This document shows positions 36,100 through 47,112 of a stretch of DNA of 64,000 bases, in pieces. The notes beneath the pieces are model-generated. The model was given only the letters and a program-made list of their open reading frames with translations, ran no database searches and was not told the DNA's origin. How positions within the stretch are numbered: position 1 is the stretch's first letter; every line of letters begins with the position of its first letter. The position numbers and the translations under genes were made by a program. The DNA lies in contig CP092886.1 of assembly GCA_030710605.1 (NCBI GenBank), forward strand, positions 52,540,394 to 52,604,393, written 5' to 3'. Origin of the DNA: Cordylochernes scorpioides (lineage: Eukaryota > Arthropoda > Arachnida > Pseudoscorpiones > Chernetidae).

Positions 36100-36290
36100 A
36101 GAAGCGGTCTGGTAGATTAAATTGGCGAAACCACTAGGAGGGTTCACCACTGATGAGCCCTCCCAATATATTTTTTCATCGCAGAAAGGACAATAGAAGT
36201 TTGATTTATTTGTAAAAGAAACAATCGCGTCTTAATGTCTTTATTCGTTGTATATAGATGGCGCGTTATTACTTTGTATTATAGATATAA
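36100..36290 (+). mobile_element. TIR element with two-hairpin module, best-preserved module
   Basis: Partner of 6675-6895. Module at 36100-36170: AGCGGTCTGGTAGATTAAAT, then TGGCGAAACCACTAGGAGGG in this copy, then TTCACCACTGATGAGCCCTC. It is followed by the family terminus (AAGAAACAATCGCGTCTTAA, GATGGCGCGTTATTACTTTG). Confidence 0.65.
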
Positions 36291-36995
36291 TTGTCTTGAA
36301 CACAAATTAAAGTATGTACCTTCTTTTGATTTAAAAATAATCATAATTTCTTATATAAATTATTAAATATTTTTAAAATCAATATTTTATTTATATATAT
36401 GTTGGTAGTTATTATGTTTCTTTCTCACATTCTATTCATTAAAAAAGGGAGAAGAGATCTAATGTTTTTGTGTTAAGTTGGAACATTAAGATTTCCTTTA
36501 TATGAAAACATTTCGCACACAACAGAAGACATATTATCTCCAATTTAACTAGTAATTTCGATCGAATTACGACATTTCTCTAAAATATTATTTAAAAAAA
36601 TAAACTTCCCTCTTTCTCTTTACTTTTTATTTAAATGTAGAAGGTTTATGCAATACTATATTTAGATGTATACAGAAATATGTTTTTATATTAATTTAAA
36701 ATATCTATTGGAAGAATTATTCCAAAAATATGTTTAAAATGAATCTTCTTTCCAACTTATTAAAAGTGTAATTTAAATTTTAAAATCCTATTTATATTCA
36801 AATATTTTGAGTATTTATTGGCACAGAGGGGATAAAAAATCATAATAAAATTATTTACATTGAAACTTCAGATAATTTTAATCTTATATAAACATTTTAC
36901 TTACAAATTTAAATATTGCATAATAACAGAGTTTATCTAAATATCAGACCTTCTTTAATCATATAAAAACCTAGTTTAGATCTAAAAAAAAACTC

Positions 36996-37460
36996 AATAT
37001 CTAAATATCTTTTTGAATTCCTATATACTCCTGGGCAATGTATTGTGTATCATGTTTTATACCTATTACAATTCTCTTTCTATTGATTTAGGCTTTTTGT
37101 AACATTAGGAAAATATTAAATGGAGACTTTAAAATGACTAAAAACTCTTCTATCGAATTTAGTTGTGAAGAATATATAGGTAAAAATCTGAAATTAACAT
37201 TATTTCTTATTAAGAAATCAGTCATATCCTTTTTATGATGAAAAAGACATTTATCTATTTCCAAAACATCAAAGGGATTTTCATTAAAATATGGAACTGA
37301 ATTTTTCTCAATAAATAAAATAAACCTTTGACCATTATATCCACTATCCTCTTTATATCAAATGTTATGTAGCCTTTGTTGCTGCCATGAGTTTATGTTT
37401 TGTCCTCTGTTTCCTTTTACTATTCTAATAGACTTATTATCTTTTATGGATATCCGAAAT
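36996..37460 (-). pseudogene. IS630/Tc1-mariner transposase relic, right arm
   Basis: Mirror of 5490-5960, with the same LPIYSSQLNSIEEF signature in reverse complement near 37130-37200 and the same stops. It is an independently decaying copy of one ancestral insertion. Confidence 0.7.
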
Positions 37461-38154
37461 ATTTTGATTGTTTTAAATATATACCAATTTTATCTAAAAA
37501 TACTAAATTGCTTCCATCTACAATTTTTGGTCATGGGAATATTCCTGTCTTAATGCAATATTATTGAGTTTATTATAATATTATATAGCATATTATATAT
37601 ATATGTTATGTTAAAGTATTATTTTATTTAAAATTAAATTTCATAGAACTCTGTTAAATCGACCGCCAGAGGTCGCGCTTACCCTATAAAAATGCATTGT
37701 TCTTGTTTCCCGATGGCCGGCTCAAATCTTTTGTACATTATGTAAATAATCTTTTGTTTTCCTTGTTCTACTCGCCTTAAGCTAGGCAGTACCTTTCTAA
37801 AATTATGTTTTCTATATTCCATAAGCTCAATTAAAGCTATTTCTAATATTCGCATTTTTATTATTATAGTTTCAAGATTTTAACCACAACTGCATTACCA
37901 TAGCATAATTGTCAAGATGATCAAAAATCAAGCAGAAAATTTCATTTTATTTTTATAACATATATATATATAATATTGTATTTACTTTCTAATAATGAAT
38001 GTCGGTTTTTTATAATATATTTTCTTTAACGTTTTTGAAATTGTTTTTTTTGATTCGATTTAATATTAAATGTTTATAATTCTTCAGATTGTTCTTTCTG
38101 TATTGGGTGATAAAATGTATTTAGTCCTTGTTTGTTTCCTTTATTTATTTCTCC

Positions 38155-39045
38155 AGGTTGTCACTCGGCTGATACCAATACACTGTGGAAGTCGATTGTA
38201 CAGCGCAGTGTAGAGGACAGAATTCGTCAATCACTAAATTCCAGAGTAAATAGAATTCCTATACCAATACACTGTGGAAGTCAACTGTACAGCGCAGTGC
38301 ATAGGACAGCCTTCGTCAATAACTAAATTTTATAAAGTGTAGCACTCCTTTACCAATACACTGTGGGAATGAATTGTACGCCGCAATTTAGAAGACAGCC
38401 TTTGTCAAAACCTAAATGCTAGAGTGTATAGCATTCCTATACAAATACACTGTGGAAATCAATTGTACACCACAATTTAGGAGACAGCATTTGTCAAATC
38501 ACTAAATTCTAGAGCATATAGCATTCCCCTATATCAATACACTGTGAAAGTCAATTGCACACCGCAGGGTAGTAGACAGCATTCATCAATCACTAAATGC
38601 TAGAGGATATAGCATTCCTATATCAATACACTGTGAAAGTCAATTGCACACCGCAGGGTAGAGGACAGCATTCATCAATCACTAAATGCTAGAGGATATA
38701 GCATTCCTATATCAATACACTGTGAAAGTCAATTGCACACCGCAGGGTAGAGGACAGCATTCATAAATCACTAAATGCTAGAGCATATAGCATTCCTATA
38801 TCGATACACTGTGAAAGTCAACTGTAAAGCGCAGGATAGAAGACAGCATTCGTAAATCACTAAATGCTAGAACATATAGCATTCCTATATCGATACACTG
38901 CGAAAGTCAAGTGTACAGCGCAGTGTAGAGGACAACATTCGTCAATCACTAAATGCTAGAGTATATATTAATCCTTATACCAATACACTGTGGTGGTCAA
39001 CTGTACAGCGCAGTGTAGAGGACAGCATTCGTCAATCAATCCTCC
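38155..39045 (-). repeat. 89-bp tandem repeat, right arm (about 10 units)
   Basis: Same unit as 4312-4830 in reverse complement, with roughly four more copies. Several central units are nearly identical, which points to local array expansion after the arms separated. Confidence 0.9.
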
Positions 39046-39623
39046 AGGCGAGAATCCAATGCCAAACCCGCCCTAGAGCGAAGGCCCTATTTATTATTCA
39101 TCGCACAAAAGAAATTCAATAATTTAATTAATACCAAGTATCGTGAGAGCGTCATTAATATGAAATTAGAGATATTCTTTTTATGAATTTTTGATGGCTT
39201 TCTTGGAATTTAATCAATTAAAGAATTTGGGAGCTTCATCAATAATAAATATATTGAGGTTAAATAGATTATTGGTTCGAAAACTCCCCCTTTAGTATTC
39301 ACTCCGTCAAATGGAAATAAAATATTGGGTTTTATTTTAGAAATATTCACTTGTTTCCATCGACTTACAATAATGAGTAACAAATGCAAACACAGTTTGA
39401 TGTCTGAAATAAAGGTTATATTGGAATTGGTTTTACTAATTGATAACTGTGAATAAATTGGTTTTTATAGGAACATTGCTCGAGGTTCTAATAATGCATT
39501 ATGCGAAAATGTGTAAAAGTCTATTTAACATATGTTGCAGGGATTAAATAATTATTTTTTAATAGAGAAAAACAATCAAGTTCATAGAGAATATATATAT
39601 TATATATTCAATTTTTAAAATAT

Positions 39624-40140
39624 TGTTACGTAGAATAAAAAGCACATTCCAGAACAGAATGTTTCAGATCGTTCAAGAATAATGTAGAAAAATCGGAGAA
39701 CAACTGATTAGCCATTTAAAGCGATTGCGCAAAGCTTAGAGCTGGCGGCTTTCTGATTGGCTGACCAACCATGCCCGTTCTGTAAAGATCTAATCCGAGA
39801 TATATAGTGATGAGGAACTCATACCTGGGAGAAGAAAACGATGCTACGTGGTGTACTCCAAGCAAACGCAAGCTGCTGTCTCAAGAGGTCGGGCTGCTGC
39901 TTACCGCCGACGCCGGTGTGCTTCGTGGACGATTCTAGAAGGTTCTTCTAACTTCTCTCTCCTGTTCTGCTCCTTCATTTCTTCACAGTGCTGCATTTGG
40001 CGAGTTTGTAACTGCTTTTTTCTTTGATTTTTTTTTTATTTTGCATTCTTCTGTAACTATTTTATTGATTCGGCTTAAATAAAGTCCTAAAGATCCTTAG
40101 TACCCACGGAAGTGATTCTTTGTTAATCAACAACGCAACA
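39624..40140 (+). repeat. Solo LTR (family A), right arm
   Basis: Mirror of 3230-3720, flanked by the same ATAT duplication (39620-39623 and 40141-40144). TATATA lies near 39800 and AATAAA near 40077. It is 26 bp longer than the left copy because of a short extra segment just before the terminal GCAACA. The shared target duplication shows that insertion preceded the divergence of the arms. Confidence 0.8.
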
Positions 40141-40439
40141 ATATATAAATAATATATTTTTAAAATATGTCAAAGTCATTTTTCGCTTTTGGCCTCAGCC
40201 TCCAGAGAACATGTAGTTCTTGGCAGTCTTCTAATCCAACAGTGGTCCTCCTGCCCTTGGCTGCTTGGTCCCGCTACTGAAGACAACCTGCGGCTCCTTG
40301 TAGTTTGACTGCTGTCCAAATATCTGGTGATTCGAACGTTATCATTTAGGTGTATTTTTGCAAAGAATCTCTAACCTAAGGACTAAATGAACCTCGTAAG
40401 TGTTCATATGTGTTTCATTCATGGCTAAACGAAAATTTT

Positions 40440-40692
40440 AAACGATTTATCCACGCTCGCACTAAAAGTGATTTCTTCTTTTTTCAATTATTATTTCTAA
40501 ATGAGATTTTACCTTGTAAATTTACATAGACATTGATTAACTCTAGAATTTTCATTAATATTCCATCATAGGCTTTATCATTAATTACACATTTTTTATT
40601 AGCACATATGTGAGAGACATCTTTTCAAATCACTTTCAGGAATCAAGTTTAAGCTACTACCAGTATCTACTACAAATTTCGTGTACAGATTG
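40440..40692 (-). pseudogene. Retropepsin relic, right arm
   Basis: Mirror copy of the DTG-containing relic at 2699-2951. The same active-site residues are present. A 2-bp length difference near 40610 changes the downstream frame relative to the left copy, as expected for unconstrained sequence. Confidence 0.55.
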
Positions 40693-42874
40693 TACTGTAT
40701 ATATATCGTATATATATTTTTCTACCTTTAAATCTATAGCATACGTGGGGGGGGTTCACTTGTGGCACAATTAATTCTACAAGTTGGTATTGCAATATTT
40801 TTTTTTCACAATATTTTTTTTCATAACTTTAATTTGTTGTAATTAATTATGCTGATTCAAGTGCTATCTCCCACCGGGAAAGTCTTCACGATTCTTGAAA
40901 ATATAGACAATGTGGCCTCTTTTATAATATGTAAAGCAGGTTGCCTCTTTAAATATGCATTTTTCTTTATGTTATATTTACCAACTATGGCCTTCATCAG
41001 TATAGGGGTGGTCCCGATATATCGTAATATCTCACCAGAAGACTTTATTACATCCGCTAAATTAGTCAAAATTAATGAAGGCCTTAATAGTTTGGTGATT
41101 GGCATTTTACTTGATTTTTCTTCATCTTGTGTTATAGATTTATATTTGATATTACCAATTGGAGCAATTAAAAATATTGTTTTGATTACATTTTAAAGGA
41201 ACGCGTGCATTTTTTGTGTGCATTTATAGGTATAATATTTTCGTGTATAGTCTGATTTATATTATGATTTTCGTATAAAATTTGCTTGCCATAAAATAAA
41301 CACAATTACCCTTTCCGATAATACACATATGGAAAAATATTTACAATATTTCGCATGCGCGCTCATTGTAAACCTCTCCTCGAAATCTGAGTCAGAGAGT
41401 GCCATAGTTTAATTCGATTTCTTGGAGGATTTGCAACCCGGCATTAAATTTAAAAAAGGCCTACATAGATACAAGTTTTCAGAATAATGATTTTTTAAAT
41501 AAACCTATCTTGTTATAATGTGGAAGGAATATTGAGGAAAAATAATAGAATATTGTGTGAGGCAGGAATGCGATAATGGAGGAAAGAGCTAAATGATTCT
41601 AACAATAAAAGCTTAATGAAGCCATTGATAATGATTAGCAATGGAATAGTTGTAGAGAAACATGCGCGAGATGGAATTCAATAAAGATTGGACGCTGTAT
41701 CATAAAATGGCGAGCATCGCAACCCAATTAAAGCAATGAGGGTAATAAATTATTTTTAATTGTGAAGCAATTCTTTCAAAACATTCTTCTCTGAAATAAG
41801 TTGATATATTATCCGAGTTTGTTATTCCGAAGATAAAACTTTCACTTTTTCACCATATACTTAATTAGAGAGAGTGCTTCAATATAATTAAACTTCTTTG
41901 TATCCGAGAATTAAATTGGAATTTCTCACGAAGTCATTTCAATTTGAAAAGTATTGAACATTCAACACTTAAAATTCTGATGGTAATACAAGATAGCCTT
42001 AGAAAAAATTTAGACATAGTTGAACCATTTAATTTTATAATTTTATGTAGCCTTCCCTTTATCTAGTCAAGAATATACAATAAAAGAGATTTGTCAACTT
42101 TTAAATTGTTTCTTTGAACAACTAGAATATTTTTCAAAACATATATACTTTAGACAATACTTATGTTTACTGTGAATTTCAAAATTATTTATTTTTTCTC
42201 TTCCTGGGCGGTAGTAGCCCCCCAGCCTCCCCGCCGGAAGAGCGAGCCACACGTGGCGTGGGCACTAATAAGTAAAGTTAAGGAGAAAAAGGGAAAAACA
42301 CGGCGAGATGCGGGAATAAAAGATATAGCGACACGGTGTTGATATCAAGGAAGCGTTTTCTTTGTGGCTCCGGAATATACAAGAATGAAGAGGGATTGAA
42401 GATTTTCTCCAGAATAAAAATAAGAAAAGTGTTTAGATAGTGAAAGAAAAAAATAATATCATTTTATCACAATAGCTTTTCTATTTGAAACGATATTATT
42501 TTATTGTATGTATAATATAGTTTATTATTCACATTTTCTAAATTTTTAAACCCTTTTTTGCATTTTATTATTATTTTTTAATATTGTTTATATTCTTGCG
42601 TTTTATTATTGGCAAATTTAAAATGCATTTACCACCTTTATCAATATTCACAATTTATTTTTGAATATCCGAACACGTAATTTTCATCGTTATTTTCCTG
42701 TTATTTAAAAAGCCCTTTTACTTCCAACCCTGTTCGTTATTATAATTAAAAATTGGTAGTTTCAATTTTGCTTACTATTTCATAAAGTTGCATCTCGGTT
42801 ATTTAATGTTAAGTATATTCTCGAACATGTTTCCTGATGTCACACACTTATATTATCAAGTAATAACACCTCCA

Positions 42875-43818
42875 TTCATACCACGATTGTAATGATGTGC
42901 CTCCGCATGTAATTTTGTAAACACGTGGGTTCCCCTACTGCTCCAAGAATTGCCATATTAATTCCTAAAACGATTGCAACGATGTGCTACCACATTGAAA
43001 TATGTAAACAAATGGATTCCGCTAAAATTCCAAGAATTCAAAACTTCTTTAATACCATGAATGTAAAGTTTTCCTTCTACATGTGAATCTGCGAATAAGT
43101 GGATTCCTCTATCGTTCAAAACAAGCTCAAGTTTTATATATCACAATTTTAATGTTGTGCTACAACATGAAATTATGTAAAAAAAATGCCTAACTGCCTA
43201 TTGTGCTAAAATAAATCATAGCTTCTTTAATACCACGATTGTGTGTGTGTGTGTAATGTTATGCTACTAAAAGTGATTGTATAAATAAATAAATTACTCT
43301 ACATGCCAATCAATCAAAACTTTTATACCACAATTGTAATGTTGTGCTACTACACGTGATTGTGTAAATAAATAAATTACTCTACCATGCCAATCAATCA
43401 CAACTTTTATACCACAATTGTAATGTTGTGCTACTACATGTGATTCTGTAAATAAGTGAATTCCCATATTGTTCTAAACAATCACCACTTTTATACCACA
43501 ATTGTAATGTTGTGCTACTACATGTGATTCTGTAAATAAGTGGATTCCCCTATTGTTACAAACAATCACAACTTTTATACCACAATTGTAATGTTGTGCT
43601 ACTACATGTGATTCTGTAAATAAGTGAATTCCCCTATTGTTCCAAACAATCACAAATTTTATACCACAATTGTAATGTTGTGCTACTACATGTGATTCTG
43701 TAAATAAGTGAATTCCCCTATTGTTCCAAACAATCACAAATTTTATACCACAATTGTAATGTTGTGCTACTACATGTGATTCTGTAAATAAGTGAACTCC
43801 TCTCTGTTCGAAGCAACA
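42875..43818 (+). repeat. 84-bp satellite, right copy (about 11 units)
   Basis: The word ATTGTAATGTTGTGCTACTA recurs at about 43501, 43585, 43669 and 43753, giving an 84-bp period. Because 84 is a multiple of 3, one minus-strand frame (43863 to 43474) stays open for 129 codons and encodes four to five near-identical 28-residue units. I treat that open frame as a by-product of the satellite. Units near 42875-43250 are diverged, and a short GT run interrupts the array near 43243. Confidence 0.9.
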
Positions 43819-45935
43819 ATTCGTATTTTTGGACGCCAAGGTTCTATATGCCACTAAACCCAACAGTGCAGTGGAGAAATGAGAGGACCAGCCGAGAATA
43901 AATTAAAGGACGGAGATAAAAGCTCAATGTTATGATAACGTGTTAACCAATTTCCGCACGCCGGCAAAAAGAAAGAAAGGATCCTTTGTGATGAGTCCAT
44001 CTCACCTCCCAATCCCCAGTGTGCATTAGGAAGAGTGGCTTCCTTCATCCACACATTAATTGGCCTGTCCGTTTCTATGGATGCAAACATGGGGCCAGCT
44101 CTCTCCTAACACATATAATCTCTCTTATGTTAAACTATAAATAGAAGAATTATATCATTAACATACTCTCCTTGTGGCGAACATTGCTAAGATATACTAT
44201 ATTCTGATAAAATAGATATCTTAAAAGTTACTCCCGATAACTTTAAAAAATACAAAAATAAAAATCATATTTAAAATTATTATATTTTTTTATTACGATT
44301 TCTATTTCATAATATTAAAATGCTGTATCATTAATTTACATATACAAACATAAATTATCAAATTATTTATGCGTTTCATTACATAGCTTATTTCTGTGTG
44401 ATATCTAAATATTTACTCTCTCTTTAAAGTGGAATTCGATAAAGTAGAAACTATTATGATAAATCGATTATTATAAAAAATATTGTTATAAATCTAGTCC
44501 CATATTTATTTTTTAATCAAATTATCGTTTTGAAGGCTGCAAATATTCAGTTTAAGATATATTTAAATGTAATAGAAAATTTGGAGACGAGATTGTATAG
44601 TCATTATACGCATTGATAATATTGATAAAGTCTTCATTCTCATTTATCTATCGTCAGGAATATAATGTACTTCTACAAGTTGTGGACAACACTTATCGCT
44701 AAAATGACTATTGATCATATCTAAATAATAAAGCTGTTATACCGTAGAAACGATAAGATTTATGGGATATTTAAAATTCATATATTACACAATCTCTTAG
44801 ACATGTAGGAGGGCAGATATGATCCCTAAAGTGTGCTATATATGTAATTTAGATAAAAGAAACGCTTCCCTAAATCTTCTCGTTTTATCACTATATACAT
44901 ATATCGTTATATCAGGTTTTTCTGGGTCGTTGACCTTCTTTTATTTCCTCCTTCTATGGAATAGCCACCCTTTATTTTCTGTCTTCCTCAGAGTTAGTGA
45001 TCCCAAGTCTTCGCGTCCGTGGCTCCTGCCGAAATTGGTCGTCTAAAAAATGTTTTTAAATAAGCAGAAATGACGCGACATTAAATAACTAAGAACAAAA
45101 TTATTTAACACTTTTTTTGAAAGTTAAATTTAAATAATTGTTATCTAATCACTAATCAGAATAGTCAAGTACATTTTTTGTTAGAAATTTTAAAAATTAA
45201 CGATATATGAAAAAAAAAAGTTTATTTAGTTTCGATATACTCAAATTACTCCGTCGCATTTTAACCACAGGTAAATGCCCTAGTAGTACTCTATTTTACA
45301 AAATAAAAAAAGAACAAACTTGCGCCCCTTTCCAATCAATTTCTTCAATATTCCTTATTTTCTACTAATTAACCGTGATTTGAATTGATTATATGGAAGT
45401 TGAATGGTATTTTTTAAAACGATATATTTTGGCTTTATTCCAAGGAAATATATAGTTGGATCACATTATCTCATTCAGATTTCTGCGTTCATATTGTATT
45501 ACCGCTATAAGAGGTTGGCTTCACGTCGACCGGTGATTTATCTGCATCTAGATTATTAGCTAAATTAGAAAGAACATTTTCAAATAAAACATTTATTTTC
45601 ACAAAGTTAAGCTATTCACAAACATTTTTATTTTCTCAAAACACGACATAAATAAAATATTTACAATAGAACAAAGTAGGTCACCAAATATTGTTGTGAC
45701 AATATACCTGGTGAATGTATAATTACTGATAAAATTATATAGTAGGTTGGATTTATAATTGAGGTATGGATGAGTCAATTCAACCTTTTTAATTCTTCAT
45801 CTCAACATTTTCGTGGACCATTTTATGAGTTTACTTGTTGTTATTTAATGAATAATCTGATATTAAACAAGTAAATATGTAAATATTTCAAAATATAATG
45901 TAGGCAATCTCTAATAAATTTATATAAATTTATAA
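43819..45935. other. Unique flank of the right arm, no gene recognised
   Basis: About 2.1 kb of mostly AT-rich sequence with no counterpart in the window. 43850-44100 is GC-richer with a 78-codon minus frame of no recognisable type; 44819-45046 is a 75-codon chance frame. Confidence 0.5.
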
Positions 45936-45937
45936 CA

Positions 45938-46042
45938 TAAAAGGTTTAGCTTATTTTTGCTCCATTAGATGGCGCTCTGCCATCTAAAAAGCACATGTGC
46001 TCGTGGTCAGGATACGCTTCCTTTATTATTAATATATATATA
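45938..46042 (+). mobile_element. CACATGTG-family MITE arm
   Basis: TTGCTCCATTAGATGGCGCT, AAAAAGCACATGTGCTCGTG and CAGGATACGCTTCCTTTATT: a single arm pointing toward the 749-bp element. Confidence 0.75.
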
Positions 46043-46791
46043 TGTGGTGAGGTCTGGTGCCTCTTGTACAATCCGGTCGACTAAATCTGTGATGAGGTAT
46101 CCAGTCGACTTAAACTATGGTGTGAGTCCCTGTCGACTCTCGCTGTACTTTTTTGACCGAGAGGAACAGTCAGGATAAGGAGTTTTCCAGTACCTCTCTG
46201 TACCTTGGAAGACCTTTTACAGTTCTCACAAAGTACAGGCAGTCGTGGTCGAGGCAGAGTGGAAAGCTTGGGAATGTCCATACACAAAAAACGAAGACAC
46301 AGTTGCACTAAGAAAGTTCCGTGAACAGATAAAGGTTGAGCTAGGAGCGAAAGATGGAGATAGAAGATTTCTTACTGACTACATGGTGGATGAGGTGGAC
46401 CTGGGGTACAACCGACGAGGGCACACGCAGATGATCAAGTGACTGTGTTTATAGGTTAAGACGGGGGCCTTATGCGACAGGGGCGTGGATCGTCTGGCGA
46501 AACTGTACACTGGCGCCGTCCTGACAGTTTCCATTTTTAGGCCTTGTTGTGGGAATTCTAAATCTATCTCGATTTTAGACGCTATGACTTCTATCTCTTG
46601 CTTCAGCTCAACTCTTAATCTATTACAGATTTTTATTTATTTATCCTCAGTTTGTACAAATTACATTACATATGATGATGTAATGACACATGTCAATCAT
46701 GCGTATAATCATTCACAGATGTGTTTCTATTATACAACATGAAAATCTTGTTATAAGTTATATACAATATGGATTGTTGGTTAAATTACCA
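46043..46791 (+). mobile_element. Unclassified 749-bp element between MITE arms
   Basis: Second copy of the 13321-14103 family: TGTGGTGAGG start, TTAAATTACCA end, TATATA flanks. One frame (46245-46442) encodes a charged 65-residue peptide (VALRKFREQIKVELGAKD part); the equivalent frame in the other copy is shifted. Two CACATGTG-family MITE arms in inverted orientation flank it. Confidence 0.65.
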
Positions 46792-46804
46792 TATATATAT
46801 ATAT

Positions 46805-46905
46805 ATATATATATTAAAAAAGGCATATCCTGACCAGGCTCATATGAGCAGTTCTAGATGGCAGAGCGCCATCTAGCGGAACAAATATGAACTAAAAGCT
46901 TAATT
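46805..46905 (-). mobile_element. CACATGTG-family MITE arm (inverted)
   Basis: GGCATATCCTGACCAGGCTC and GATGGCAGAGCGCCATCTAG: the opposing arm, running directly into the sequence upstream of the ORF1 element. Confidence 0.75.
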
Positions 46906-47110
46906 AATTTGTTCCGTGATATTTGGCCAACCCAATTTCTTGATAAATCAAGAAAAGTAAACCAGAAACGCGTTTCGGGTTTTTTGCCCCGTCAGTGTGG
47001 TGCAAACTGTACCTCTACGAACAAAATTATTGTATATATAAATGTGTTAACGACCTCACTCTCTCTCGGCCGTGCGGCCACGCGGCGCGCGAGCTCCTCG
47101 TATTTCGCTG
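46906..47110 (+). mobile_element. Penelope/foldback-associated leader
   Basis: GATATTTGGCCAACCCAATT, AATCAAGAAAAG and AAACGCGTTTCGGG match the inner arms of the foldback at 60480-60600 and 61590-61700. It precedes the ORF1 element; the boundary between them is unclear. Confidence 0.5.
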
Positions 47111-47112
47111 AT

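Larger units (their letters stand above)
21399..43818 (-). repeat. Right arm of giant inverted repeat
   Basis: Reverse-complement counterpart of 1-20771. Right-only blocks are the second half of the central MITE (about 21855-22010), a Penelope fragment replacing other sequence (24212-25138), Penelope pieces at 28415-28690 and 31560-31975, a Helitron (32438-33154), and a mariner fragment with a local tandem duplication (33155-35612). Homology ends at about 43818 only because its partner is base 1 of the window. Confidence 0.95.

Noticed and set aside
36095..36175. Calling a hammerhead ribozyme outright
   Set aside because: The three core words and possible helices are present but in an order that does not match type I, II or III, and several copies have broken core bases; kept only as a finding.
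43474..43863. 129-codon minus frame with 28-residue repeats as a protein
   Set aside because: It exists only because the satellite unit is 84 bp with no stop in one phase; the diverged units and the left-arm copy do not keep the frame.
44819..45046. 75-codon frame as a host gene
   Set aside because: No domain or homology recognised, and base composition matches the surrounding non-coding DNA.
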